DNA from: Micractinium sp. NFX-FRZ
Taxonomy: Eukaryota > Chlorophyta > Trebouxiophyceae > Chlorellales > Chlorellaceae
Assembly: GCA_029339195.1 (NCBI GenBank)
Contig: JAPTJF010000305.1
Span: 1 to 64,000, forward strand
Reading direction: 5' to 3'
Length of the DNA stretch: 64,000 bases
The translations under genes were made by a program, and so were the position numbers. Below the pieces are notes generated by a model. It saw only the letters and a list, made by a program, of their open reading frames with translations, ran no database searches and was not told where the DNA came from. Below are positions 43,598 through 55,616 of the stretch, one piece after another (position 1 is the stretch's first letter; every line of letters starts with the position of its first letter).

Positions 43598-46500
43598 TCA
43601 GAAGTCGTCCTCCTCCTCCAGCGCCGCCTGCAGCTCCTGCTCCTGCCGCTCGCGCAGCGCCGTGGCGTCCTCAAACTCCTTGGTGGCGCCCCCGCCCTCG
43701 CCGTACCGCATCGCCTTGATGGCCTGCCGACGTGAGGGGAGGGAAGGACACGTTTTTGACATTTCCAAACTAAGAACTCAAGGAGGGCTAGATGACTCGC
43801 ATTCTAAATTCGATGGTGGCACATTGTTCAGGTCCACATTGGAAGGGAAAGCGCACCACCCTGCCCACCCATCCACGCACACGCTTACAAAGAGAATGGA
43901 AGAAAGAAAGAAAGGCAGGCTGCCGCTGCCTCACCTCGTTGTGCACGTCCATGCAGAAGGCGATGCGTGCGTGGAAGGCGGCCGCAGGCTCCTCGGTGAC
44001 GTAGATGTCGGCGGGGCGCGCGCTCTCCAGGGTGCCTGCGTCGTGGTTCAGCACGCCCTCAATGCCGCCGTCGCTGTGGCAGGGGGAAGGGGAGTAGGGG
44101 GTAAGCAAGGTGGGGAAAAGTGTTTGGGACACCACAGGGGCTGGTGGGCATGAGGGAGGGGATGTGAAGCGCATGGGTGGGGGGAAGGGAGGGTGGGAAA
44201 GCAGGGGAGGTGAGCAGGCACCACGACCCAGCCCCACACCCCCTACAAATACATCAACTTGAGAAAGAAGATCAGTAATTTCACTAAGCTCACCGGATGG
44301 CCTTGGCCACGATGGACTCTGTGTCCTGCACCGACGCCAGCCCCAGCTTGGCCGCCACGTCAGCCAGGGAGATGCGGGAGTAGGCGAGGGAGATGCGGCG
44401 CAGGCCGGTGCGGATCACGTTGTGGCGCAGGCGCACGATGAGGTTGTGGGTGCGGTCGGCGCGGAAGGTGGCCGCGTGGGCTGCCGCCACAGTGCTGCAG
44501 CGCGGGACGAGAGGGGGAGGGGGGAGGGACGAGGGGGATGAGGGTGCAAGCTAGCGGTTGGGGAAGACGAGTGGCGAGAACAGGGGCACAGGCAGAGCAT
44601 GCGAGGCAAGGGATGAGGAGGGGGGTGACATATGCTACAGGGACACGACTGAATGCTTGCTACAAGAGGCTTGAATGCTGCGAGGTTGGCAGGCTGGCAG
44701 ATGAGGGGCAGCCTCCTCCTAAGCACTGCCCCATGCCGCGTCCCACAGCTTCTACAACGAGCCCTTCAAATCCCACACACCATTGCCAAATGACCTGCCA
44801 CACCACACCTTGGAACGCAGCCACGCTGCCACTGCGCATAACAGGCAACCCAACAAAGAGCCCCCTTCCCGTCTTCCCCCCTTCCCCCCCCCCACGCACC
44901 TGAAGGCGGCCAGGTCGCCGCTGCGCACGGCGGCCGCCACCTCAAAGTATGGCGCCAGCGGTGCGGCCATGTCTGGCGCCGTGAACTCGGTGCGGTCGGG
45001 CACCTCCCCCAGCAGCAGGCGCACCAGCACCAGCCACTTGTGCACGGCCAGGCGGAAGCCGACAGCAGAGGTGGGGGCCTGTGGGGCAGGGGGGGAGGGT
45101 TGGGCGAAAGGGGGCGAGGTGAGGGGTGGCAGAGGGTAAGGGCGCCAGGTGCGAGCCGCATTCCAGGGGCAGCTGCTGGCAGCGCCCCCGCAGCTACTGG
45201 CCGCTCTGCTGAGTGCAACGCTGGGAGCGCGCTGCTGCTGCTGCTGCTGCAACAATGCAAACTCCTCGCTGCCTGCCGCCCTGCTGCGGGCCCCCCCACC
45301 TTGCGCGCCGCCTGCTGCAGGCAGTCCTTGGCCTCGGAATACTCCAGCTGCGGGGAGGGGGTGGGGGGAGGAGGGAGCAAGGCAGTTGTTCAGGACTTCA
45401 GCAACGGGCAAAGCAGGTGGACACAGCAGGGCAAGCATTGGCATCAGACACGCAACCCGCTGTTGTCAAGGTGCAGAAATGTGGGGTGGGGTGCGTCTGG
45501 GGCAGGGGCAGGGCCATATTGAAACAGGGGTGTCCTGTCGTGCACACCCCACCTGCCACCCAACAAGGCCCATGCAAAAGGGGTGCCAAAGTTGCAGGCC
45601 CACCTGCACCGCGCGGATGCGCCCCAGGTAGTACAGGTAGCGGCAGGCCTGCTGCATCGACCGGCTGGCCTCGGGGCGCTGCGCCTTGGCGCGCAGGCGC
45701 TCCGCCTGCGGGGGGGGGGGAAGGGGCGGGTGCGCAGTGGGCAGGCAGGGTGTAGGCCCAAACTCTGGGGCGAACACCGTGCAAAACAGGGCGGGCAGGC
45801 AGGTTGGTGGGCAGGTAGGGCGGCAAGCAGGCAGGCCAGCCGAAGCAACTGCTCAAAACTGGGCCGGCTCGAGAGCCGGGCCTGCCTGGTTGTCACGGTG
45901 CAGAGGGCAGAGCGTCACCGTGGAAACAATTCGTAACCTATCATTTGATTTATTTCTTATTAGCATAAATTTAATTTTATTTATTTATTATTAGCTTCCC
46001 ATCAGTGATCACTATGTGCTTCCCAGCAGTGATAGACCTCCCCACAACACATGACCAACGGGTTGAGCATGCACCTTCCTTTGTTGACTTTTGTTTAACC
46101 TGCTGAACATCACGAGAAATCTCGCTCTTCCCGCCTCCTCCACCACCCCCCCCCCCCAGCTTCCAGCCGGCTGCCCCACCTGGTCGTACAGGTTGTAGTG
46201 CAGGTAGTTGCGCAGCAGCAGGTTGAGCAGCGTCTCGGCACCGATGTCGTCGTGGCGCAGCACCTGGCAATGGCAAGGGGATGACACGGGCAGGAGATAA
46301 GTGGGGACCACACAAGGACTGAGGCAGTGTACTTCACTGCCACCCGCACCTCTCCTTTGCCTTTCATTTGCCCGTAGCAACCCAAGCATGAAGCAGCGCG
46401 TGCCCAGGCGGGGTTCAGAAGCACGTGTGCAGGGCAAGAAGGAGCAGGTAGTGTGTGGTGAGGGAGGGACTGTGCAGGGGGGATCATTCCGCGTCAGCCA

Positions 46501-47984
46501 TGGGTAATGGGGGCTGGGTGGAAATCGTCCCCGGCTGGGGGTTCTCTCTGGCATTGGTAACAAGACCGGCGGCCGTGGCCCGAGGTTTGAGGCGTGCGGC
46601 TTGGATACCATGCGGTAAAAAGGGCGGTTCTTAGCAGGTGGGAGTGCAGGTGGGCAGCACAGCAGGGGTGCACCACGGTGCGTGTGCAGTAAAAGGCAGC
46701 ATGGTGCACAAGCAACAGACAAGAAAGCAGAGCGAGCATAAACCGAACAACAGCCGCATGGCAGTGATACACCTGAAACACGTTGGCACCGCACGTGCAA
46801 GCCCTGCCATCCCCACTGCCCTGCCCCGCGTCATCCACCCACCACCCACCCACCACTTCCACATTCCACCCACACCCCAGCACACCCACCGCGGTGCGGT
46901 GCAGCCCCAGCAGTGCGGAGCGGATGGCCGCCAGGCTGCCGCCGCGCTCGTGTGCCAGCGAGAGATAGCCGTAGATGCGGGCGGCCAGCACATCCAGGGA
47001 GCGGCGGTTGAAGGTGGCCAGGCGTGCCACAGCCGCGCCCGCCACGCCCTGCGCCTGCAATCGGGCAAAGGAGGCGGGGGAGGGACGTGCGGGACAGGGG
47101 CAGGGCTGGGTTGACACGGCAGGTGCAGCAGGGGCTGTGTGGGACTCTGCACCGGGTGAATCTGATCCTCCATATATGCCTATAGATGCACCGTGCAGAA
47201 GTTGGACGACAGTCAAACTGCTGCCCACGCTGCGGCCCTGGTCGCCGCGCACCCCGCCAGCCTGGCGCCAGGTGGGCAGCCTCCACGCACCAGCTGGTAC
47301 TGCTTGTGGTCCACCAGGAACATGAGGGTGACCAGGTAGGCGTATGCCTCAACCTCTGGCAGGCTGCTGGGTGCTAGGGGTGCCGCCGCAGGCTCGGCTG
47401 CAGCCGCGCCGTCTGCTGCGGCACCGTTGGCTGCGGCACCGTCCGCCTCCATCGCGCTCTCACCCGCCTGCAGGCAGGCGTGGCATCGCATGAACAGGCG
47501 GCTTGGTTGAAAACCAGGCGTTCTTGACAGTGAGAGGCCTTGGCAGGCTGTCGAACCGAATTCGTCCAGTGCGCGCCAACCGCAGGCAGGGACAGGTGGC
47601 ACGGCAGTCCAGGTCTGCACTGGCCGCCTTCCAAGCCGGCTCCCTCCACGTGCCCATGCCCACAACACACACCCTGCCAATCCACACCTGCTTCACAGCC
47701 TCCTGCAGCTGCGCCGCTGTGGGCGAGCCGGCAGGCAGCGCGCCTGCCAGGAAGGCGTCAAGGTCGGCGGCGGTGAGGCGGCTGCGCACCGCCGCTGTCT
47801 GGCGCAGCAGCCGGCCAAACAGGGCTCGCTCCTTGGAGTCCACTGCCTTCTTGATCAGCGCCACGCTGCTGCGCAGCACGGTCAGGGGCTGCACGGGCTG
47901 TGGGGCGGCCGGCTGCTGCTCGTCCTGCTTGGAGGAGGTCGGGGCAGCCTCCTCCATGGCCACATCGGGCGCCTCCTTGCCCAT
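43598..47984 (-). CDS. RPN3: 26S proteasome lid subunit RPN3 (PSMD3)
   Basis: Ten exons: 47984-47688, 47467-47291, 47054-46890, 46263-46180, 45705-45604, 45347-45300, 45078-44900, 44494-44294, 44073-43935 and 43723-43598; 505 residues, close to the family's usual 490-530. RPN3 is a non-ATPase PCI-domain scaffold of the 19S lid. Seen: helical repeats ([33 protein letters not shown]), SKDCLQQ-like [15 protein letters not shown], the conserved [23 protein letters not shown], the PCI winged helix ([49 protein letters not shown]), and the C-terminal EEEDDF. The start ATG begins [15 protein letters not shown]11 diverges 427 bp away. Intron 4 has an AT-rich island at 45934-45995. Confidence 0.96.
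45934..45995. other. AT-rich island in RPN3 intron 4
   Basis: About 60 bp of mostly A and T (TTTATT/TTATTA runs) in a window that is otherwise GC-rich. No coding potential; origin unknown. Confidence 0.7.
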
Positions 47985-48411
47985 CGCGGCTCCCTGTCAC
48001 AAAGGCTCCTGTAGACCGACTCGATCAGCGATCGGCTGCCGGTGAGTGAGGCGGGTTGCTTCGTTGAGCCTGAAAATCCGAATGTTGGTTCGCAGGCAAT
48101 GCGTGGCCCCGGGCAATGCCCCTCTCATTCGCCTGCCATTCATGTCGGCTCGCCACATCGGCAGCCCACTAAGGGGTTTGGAAGTCCGTCTCTCCCCACC
48201 CCAAATTCCTTGCTCTCTGCCCTGACTGCGTGTGTGGGAGTCCAGGGATCGCTTCACTGCCCCGCCCGCAAGCCCAGCGCCCAGCCCGCGTGCTGCGGGT
48301 CGAGGGCTTGCTTAGATGCCCCGGGGCGCGCCCTGCAGAGCCTGCTGAGCTTTTCGGGCCCAAAGCAGCGGGTGTAATATTTCGCTGGGAGCGGGGGACG
48401 GGCAGAAGCCA
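47985..48411. promoter_or_regulatory. Shared divergent promoter of RPN3 and ATG11
   Basis: 427 bp between start codons; no definable motif. Confidence 0.5.
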
Positions 48412-51400
48412 ATGTTGGCGCTGCAAGTCCTTGTGAGCCACTCCGGCAAGACCGTGGAGCTGGAGGTTGGGCCCAATGCCAGGTGAGGCTGCTGGGGGCG
48501 GCGCAAAGCCGCGCTGGGGGGCCGCTTCTGTGCGAACCGCCACGCCGGCGGGCCGCCGCTTCGCAGGCCGCCTACTTTGCTGGCGACCTGGCTGTGAGCC
48601 CCTCTCAATCTGCTGCAGGGTGGAGGCTGTGCAGCAAACACTTTCCGACCTGACCGGCATCCCCCTGGCTGATCAAATCCTGATGTGTGAGGGCGCACGG
48701 CTGGACGCAGCCAAGCCGCTCTCCGCCTATGGCCTGCCAGGGGTGAGAATGTGTTGGGTGGTGAGGGCCGAGGCAGGATGGCCGTGCTGTCGCTCACTGG
48801 ACAGGCATGTGCGCACCCCGGCCGCCTTTGGTCCTTCGCTGGATGGTGTATGTGCGCTGGCTGGCCACTGCCCAGCCTTGCTCACTGGCCCGACGTTGAA
48901 TGCTCGCCACTCTGGCCACACTGGATCTGCCTTAGTGCTGGTCTCCTTGCCCCGCCACCCATGATCATGTCACCTTAGCAGGAGGCACACACCAAGGTGC
49001 ACGACCTCTTCCTGTACAGCCGGACACACCTGCGGTCTGACGCACCGGCGCCGCCGGCGGAGCAGCTGCCAGAATGCGAGCTGGACTGTGAGTGACCCCT
49101 GCGCTCGCCTGCCCGACGGCCAGCTGCTGCTTGAGCGTCTGGCTGCCGCCCGCCTTGCGGTGCGCATACAGACCCATGCCTTGACACTGTCCACCCCGCA
49201 GTCTGCACGCCCGACAGCAAAAACCCACCACCCACCCTCCCAAGAGCAAAGCACCCGACAACAACAACCCACCCCACCCTGCCCTGCCCTGCCCTGCAGT
49301 CAGCGGATTGGAGGCCATCCGTGCGCAGCGGCACCGGCTGGATGCCGCCGGCAGCCCGCTGCTGCGCGCGCTGCCCGACTACCAGCGCCAGTTCCAGGAG
49401 CACCTGCTGCAAGGCAACGCGCGGCACGAAGCCAGCCAGCAGCGGTGCGCCGGGTCTTGCTTGTAGGCCAGCCTGTCGGGAGGGGGACGAGAGCGGCTGC
49501 TTCTGTGCGGCGGGGCATAGACAGGAGAGGGTCTGAGATGGGATTTGCCACTGTATGCCTGCCTTGGCTGGAGGGCTGCCTGCTCGCCTGCCTGCATGCC
49601 TGCCTGCCTGCTCACTTTTCCCAGCACTCCGTGCCGTCATGCAACTGTACCGTCTAAACACACACACTCGTGCCACTCATATATTGGCCCCTCGCCCTGC
49701 CCCCGCCCGCAGCATGGCCACGTGCGCGCGCCTGGTGAGCGAGCAGGAGGTGCAGGCGCTGTCGATTGATGCAGCCACATCCAATGTGGAGGTGCACTAC
49801 GCTTACATTTGTGATGCCTACGGCGCCTTCATGACGCGGTACCGCCAGCAGGCAGCGGCGCATGCAGGTGTGGTAGGGAGCAGGCGGAGCCGCGTGGCTT
49901 GCAGCAGGGTGGCAGGGGTGCAGCAAGCATTGGGTGCTTGCCCAGTCCGGTCACCTGTGCAAGGGCTGCCCTCACCCTCCCACTGCCACGTTTTCTCGTC
50001 TTGCCCTATGCCTGTGCCGTCCTGCCTCGGACAGGACAGGGCGAGGGTGAAGCCTGCCCTGCAGCATTCAGCCTGCAGCACCTCTTGATTCGTCTTGGCT
50101 TCCCTTCCTGGCATTTCTGCAGATGTGCTGGGCCGGTTCGAGTCTGACCTGCAGTACCTCGCCTCCACTGAGCTGCACCCAGCGCTGCGCCTGGCCGCCG
50201 GCGGCGGCGCCAGCCCAAGCGCCAGCACCTCCGCTGCTTCTATGCAGCAGCAGCAGCAGCAGCAGCCCTCGTCTTCGTCCTTGCAGCAGTCGACCTCGCA
50301 GCAGCAGCAGCAGCAGCAGCAGGCGCAGCCGGCCAACCTGTCTCATCTGGTGGACAGTGCGGCGCTTCGCGAGGCGGCGGTGGCAGCGGCGCGCGGCCAC
50401 CAGCACTTTTCTGGGAAGGTGGCTGAGCTGGAGGCGCTGTTTGGGATGCTGCGGGGAGACGTGGAGGCACTCTTCATGCAGGTGAGCCATGGGCGGTGTG
50501 AGTGTGCTCCTGGGTTCTGCGAGCGGAGCGCAAGTGGGAGGAGGCTGTTGGAGGTCGGGTCACGACTGCCGGATGAGAGACGATGCATCACTAGACTGGG
50601 CAGGGGATAGGGCAACAGCCGGTGCCCGTGCTGTGCAGCACATGCCCCGATGCTTGCTTGTGAAGCTGGGGCCATGGCTGCTGTGCTGTGCTGTGCAGGC
50701 GCCCAGCGTGGACCTGGAGGCGCTCACCCGGCAGCTGGAAGAGATGCATGGGCAGGTGGACGAGCAGGTGGGTGGGCGTGGGTGTGTGGGAGGGGACTGC
50801 TCTCGTGCTCTGTGCCGGCGCCGCAGCCGCTGCTGCTGCTAATCGTGATGCCATGCCATGCCCAAGCCTCCGGGGGTGAGCGGAATGAGCAGGAAGGTGG
50901 CAGGCGCCTGCTGCTCGACGCACGCTGCTTGCATGCACCACACCGCACCGCACGCAAGCACCCTAGCTAGCTCGCGGCCCCAAGCAGGCCTCCATTGTGG
51001 CTGCGCTGGCAAGCGACCTGCACAAAGTGCCGCAGCCTGGACCTGTTGAGCTGCTGCCTCTCAAAACCTGCGCACTTGAACCGTGGGTGCAGGCCTCCAT
51101 CGTGGCTGCTCTGGCCAGCGATTTGAACAAGGTGCAGCAGCTGGTGGAGCAGGCCAGTGAGCAGCTGGCAGCCGACCCAGTGGCCTCTGTGCAGGTGTGT
51201 GGCCGTGTAGGCGCGGAGGGGCGGAGCGTGGCACAGGTGGTCGGCCCTGTGAGGCCGGGGGTGCTTGTGTCAGCATGCTGAGATCTGCAGCCGTCAGCAG
51301 GGGTAGCCAGACCACCTGGGGTCCTGTGTGCTGGCATCCTTGTGTCACACTTGACTCGCCCGACCAGACGTCCTCAAGCTCTGCCCTCCCCCGCCTGCTT

Positions 51401-54400
51401 TCCAGGTGTCGGACACGGTTCACATGCTGGAGACGATGCACGAGACGCATGTGGGGCACCTGCTGCCGCGCGTGGCCGCCTGCCACACAGCCGTGGAGGC
51501 GTTTGCGGCGCGCTGCCTAGACTGCAAGGTGGGTGGGAGTGCAAGATTGGTGTGACGGGGCCAAGCACCAGCCCTCGCGTGCTCCATGCTCCTGCCACGT
51601 TCCTCTGCCCCATGCGGCCGGCCTGCAGCATCTCTCGCCTCCTCTGCAGGGGGTTCCATATAAAAACGCACTGATCCGGGATGCTGCCACCTCCCTCTGC
51701 CACTTTCCCCTGACCTTGCAAAAAGCTGTGCCCCATTCGTTGCACCACCTCCCCGCTGTCTTCCCTCCTTCCCCGTCTCAACTCCGCTGGCCTTGCTGTT
51801 ATCCGCGCCCCTTCCCTGCAGAACGCGCTGACCCGGGACGTCTTCACCCAGCTGCGCACCATCTCCTCGCAGCAGAGCAAGATCCGGGAGATGAAGAACA
51901 AGCTCGCGCTCTTCAGGTGAGCGCTGCTGCTGTTCCTTGCTCATGACAAGGTCTCACTGTTAGCGCTGCGAGCAAACCGGGCCGATTGGGCAGGCGAGCA
52001 GGCGCGGAGGGAGGTGGTCACTATCGCCTGCCGCCATTGCTGGTGCTGCTGTCGGCGTACCACCTGCTTGCACGCCCGTGGCACTGTTCACATGGGTGTA
52101 GGTGGTTTTATGGTTGTTGCTGGCGTTGATGTTTGGTAGCAGGGCGGTATGTGAAGACGGGTGGGTTGAGGGTACATGGCAAGTCCAGCTGCGCCCTTCA
52201 GGTGAAGGCAGGCCGTACAAGGGTGGGGCTGACCAGGTGCCCAGCACCCACAGGACCAGAAGCTGCGCAGCAGTGCACCCCTGCAGCCAATCACCTTCTG
52301 GCCCCTTACCTGGCCTCCGTCCCCCTCTCGACTTGGCTGGTGGCTGCAGGGAGGCGCTGGCGCGGCAGGAGGCGGCAGTGCAGGAGCTGCTGGTGGTGCG
52401 CCGCGTCCCAGCAGCCTACAAGCAGTGCCTGGCGGAGTGTGTGCGCAGGTGAGGCCCAGTGCTGCGACGCACGGCGTGCTTGCGTTCGACGTTGGCGCTC
52501 TGGCCCAGGCAACAGCGCATAGCATGCTGGCTTCCTGTGTCATCATCACGCATGCGCGCGGCCCAGTCTCCCCAACATTTCCCTGGTCCATGCCTCACAC
52601 CCCGCCGTGCTACCAGCACGCCCCTCTGCGTGTGCTTACCTTCCTTGCCTCCCACCCAGCACCCCTGCACTGCCCCCCTGAGTGCCTTCCCTCCAGGGAG
52701 GTCTTTGAGAAGAGTGCCCACAGCGCCCTGCTCTCACGTTGCGCGCTGCTGCCTAACCCAGCACCCCTTCACACTGCCCTGTCTCACTCCCAGGGAGGCG
52801 TTCATGGAGAAGTATGCCCACAGCGCGGCGGCGCTGGCGGAGCGCATGGGCGCGTTCCGCGAGAAGGAGCTGGGCATGCGGGAGTCGTTCCGCAAGCACG
52901 TGGAGCGGTGAGTGCTTCCGGACCTCTGATGAGCTGGAGGGCTGGTTGGGTGGCTGTGGAGCGAGAGCAAGCTTTGTGCTTTTTGAGCTTGTTGTGTAGC
53001 AAGCACATGGAGCAATGAACAATGTGTCAGCTAGGCTGGGGTCACCAAATATATAGCTGGGATGAGGTCAGAGACAGCTGGGCCCTGGGCACACCCAGCG
53101 ACTGCGGCTGCACACGCAGCCCAAGCCTGGCCACCTACTCTGAACCTCACGCCACCTGTTTCTGGACCTCATGCCACCTGCCCGCCCGCCACGCCTGCCC
53201 GCCCACCTCGCAGCCTCATCCCCTCCACGCTGCTCGAGCGCATGGGCCTGCTGGAGCAGCCGCCACACTGCCAGGTCAGCGTGTCTGCCACAGAAGGGGA
53301 GCGCCTGCTGGCTGTGACGGTGGACGATGTGCGGCGCATCCAGCTGCCCTGGGGGGCCCCGTCCAGCCTGAGCAGCGCCCAGCAGCAGCAGCAGCCCGGC
53401 ACGCCCACGGGCGGCAGTGGCGGCAGCAGCCGTGAGGCCTCTGCCATGCAGCCCGGCAGGGGTGTGGCAGAGCAGCAGCAGCAGGCAGAGGCTGCAGCGG
53501 CAGCAGCAGCGGCAGAGCCGGATGTCACCGCGTCGCTGCAGCTAGAAAACGCAAAGCTGCGAGCTGAGCTGGCGTCTGCCATTGCGGTGGATTGCATCCG
53601 CGCCGCCCAGCTGGCAACAGTGGCTAGCGTGGGAGCCGCGGCGGTGGCCGCGGCTGCACAGCAGCGTGCAGCCGCCACGCCCGCCGGCGCCGGCGGCTCT
53701 GGCCAGGCATCACCCCAGCTGGGACTGTCTGCGCTGGCCAGCCCCCGGGGCCCTGCCGCTCCCGCTGCGCAAGCTGCAGCAGGAGCGGGGTCGCTGCCTC
53801 AGGATGCGGCGCAGCGCTTTGAGCGTGCCTTGACCGCCAAGGACAGCCTGGTGACGGAGCTGCAGACCCAGCTGGGCGCCTCCCGCCAGCAGGCAGCGCT
53901 GTATGAGGCCCGCATCAGGTCCCTGGAGTCCCAGTTCACCCAGCTGGCAGCGGCAGCAGACGGGCGCACCGCACCCCCGGCAGCAACGGCAGCAGCCGCA
54001 GCCACTGCGCCAGCAGCGGCGCCGCAGCAGGGCACAGGCAGCCAAGGCGAGCCCGGTGTGGCAGCGCATGCGCCCGCCAGCGTGGCGGCGAGCGTGCTTC
54101 GCCCCGGCGGCTCAGCAGGCGGCAGCAGCCCCAGCGGGCCCGCGCTGCCGGCGTCGCCTGGCAGCGAGGCCCCCCGCCAGGCAGCGTCCGACCTGTCGGC
54201 ATCTGTGGATGCAGCAGGCGGGTCGTCTCTGTCGGGGCCCCTTCAAGCCCCCGATACGTCGCGCTGCCTGGGAGCAAGCACCTCCCTGTCAGCTGCCGCC
54301 CAACCGCTCCAGCCGGCCGCAAAGGAGGAGGCGCAGCCGGCGGCTGAGACAGCACGCAGCCCAGCCGCTGGCGCGGAGCAGGGCGAGCCCAGCTCGGCAC

Positions 54401-54942
54401 CTGTGCCTGCAGTCGCGGCTGCTGCCGGCGCTGCGCCCCCGCTGGGAGCGAGCCCAGCGTGCGCAGTCAGCACACATGATGCTGCACCAGCAGCGGCAGG
54501 GGAGGAGGAGTGCGGTGCCACTGCCACTGAGCAGACCGGCGAGCCCGCAGGGGAGGCGGCCGCCGAAGTTTGCGAGCCGGCAGCGGACGAGGCAGCCGCT
54601 GGGGGTGAGCTGGCAGCAGAGGCGCCAGCCGCAGAGGGCGAGCCGGCAGCAGAGGAGGCAGCAGCAGAGGAGCCTCCTGCGGCCGCTTGGGAGCCGCCCC
54701 CGCCCCCGCACCCGCTGCTCTCCTCCTTGATGGAGGGTGAGGGGAGCGATGTGGAGGGAGTGGAGCCTGTGTCAGACTCGGATGAGTCGGACCCTGGAGC
54801 AGGGCAGGCGGATGGCAGCCCACGTGGCGGCTACGGCAGCGCCCACTCTGGCTCCGGCAGCGAGGCGGGCGCTGAGGAGCGCGAGGAAGAGGCGGCGCCG
54901 CATGCATTGGCGGAAGCAGCGGAGGAGGCGGTGCACGAGTAG
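48412..54942 (+). CDS. ATG11: Autophagy scaffold ATG11 (FIP200/ATG11-like)
   Basis: Thirteen exons: 48412-48482, 48619-48742, 48982-49087, 49300-49444, 49713-49867, 50123-50481, 50699-50767, 51093-51194, 51406-51528, 51822-51916, 52350-52448, 52794-52907 and 53214-54942; 1,096 residues, in phase. ATG11 links the ATG1 kinase complex to the forming autophagosome. The N-terminus is ubiquitin-like (LVSHSGKTVELEVGPNARV, LTGIPLADQILMCEG). The middle follows plant ATG11 closely: LRALPDYQRQFQEHL, AYGAFMTRYRQQAAAH, VAELEALFGMLRGDVEALF, REALARQEAAVQELLVVRRV, PAAYKQCLAECVRR and LIPSTLLERMGL. After about residue 630 it turns into Ala/Gln/Pro/Glu-rich low complexity with two short coiled coils and an acidic end. 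The C-terminal ATG11 domain of plants is not recognisable. Exon 8 may instead begin at 50988, adding 35 residues. Introns 9 and 11 carry decayed exon copies. Confidence 0.92.
50988..51194 (+). repeat. In-frame tandem duplication of ATG11 exon 8 start
   Basis: The segment at 50988 (ASIVAALASDLHKV) recurs at 51093 (ASIVAALASDLNKV), 105 bp later. Both follow a usable CAG acceptor and the 105 bp between them are open in frame. The mRNA may therefore use either acceptor, with or without a 35-residue insertion. Confidence 0.9.
51660..51690 (+). repeat. Decayed copy of ATG11 exon 10 start in intron 9
   Basis: AACGCACTGATCCGGGATGC at 51665 matches the exon 10 start at 51822 with 3 mismatches in 20; offset 157 bp. 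The acceptor is lost. Confidence 0.7.
52691..52745 (+). repeat. Decayed copy of ATG11 exon 12 start in intron 11
   Basis: From 52697 (GGAGGTCTTTGAGAAG, then TGCCCACAGCGC) the bases follow the exon 12 start at 52794; offset 97 bp. A copied CCAG acceptor precedes it. Confidence 0.85.
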
Positions 54943-55616
54943 GAGGCGCAGCGGTGCGCCAGCTGAACAGATGGGAGCGCTGGCAGGGAGCACCCCACGG
55001 GTGCCTGCCCGCTAATGCTGAACACAACAAGCGCTGAGGCAGGCTTGCACGCTGTGCGCTGGCCTCAGCCCTCTCCCGCCCACATTTCGTTTCCCCACAC
55101 CACACCCCCTATGCCAAATGCCACACAAAAAACACGCTTCTTTCGTTCCTTCCTCCTGCCCCTCTTTTCCCACACACCCCTCTTGCCCCCACCTGTACCA
55201 GTCCGCCCGCCACATTCATCCCACCCTGTACCCGTCCCGCGCCCGGCTCATTTATTGCCGCCGCCACCCGCCATGCGGGCAGGGGCGCCTCTTTTGGCCT
55301 CTTTAGGGAGCTCTCCTTTGTACGCCTGCCCCCCCCTGCTGTTGTATCTCAACCCCGGCCCCTCGTGCCTCCCTCTCCCCCGTTCTCCCCCTGCCCCTCC
55401 GACCCCAGAGAAGGGTGTCGTGCCAAACCTCGTGTGCCAAACCTCTGCCTTTTTTCAACTGCAAGCAAGCAGCACTGCTCCTCTCTTGCGCATACCAGGT
55501 GGAAGGGGTTACAGATTGTGTGTACACGGCGGGTCGAGCAACCAAGGCTGGGCCAACCGCTGCTGCCCCATGCTGGCTGGCTGGCTGGCGGCGTCGCACC
55601 CAGCCACACGTGTGCC
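54943..55616. other. Convergent intergenic region
   Basis: 3' flanks of ATG11 and PSMB3; pyrimidine-rich on the plus strand (55080-55400). No gene recognised. Confidence 0.5.
55509..55513 (-). terminator. Candidate poly(A) signal of PSMB3
   Basis: TGTAA on the minus strand, 104 nt after the stop. Confidence 0.5.

Noticed and set aside
52185..52215. Possible copy of the ATG11 exon 10 end (CCCTTCAGGTGA) in intron 10
   Set aside because: Short match made mostly of donor consensus; not counted among the exon copies.
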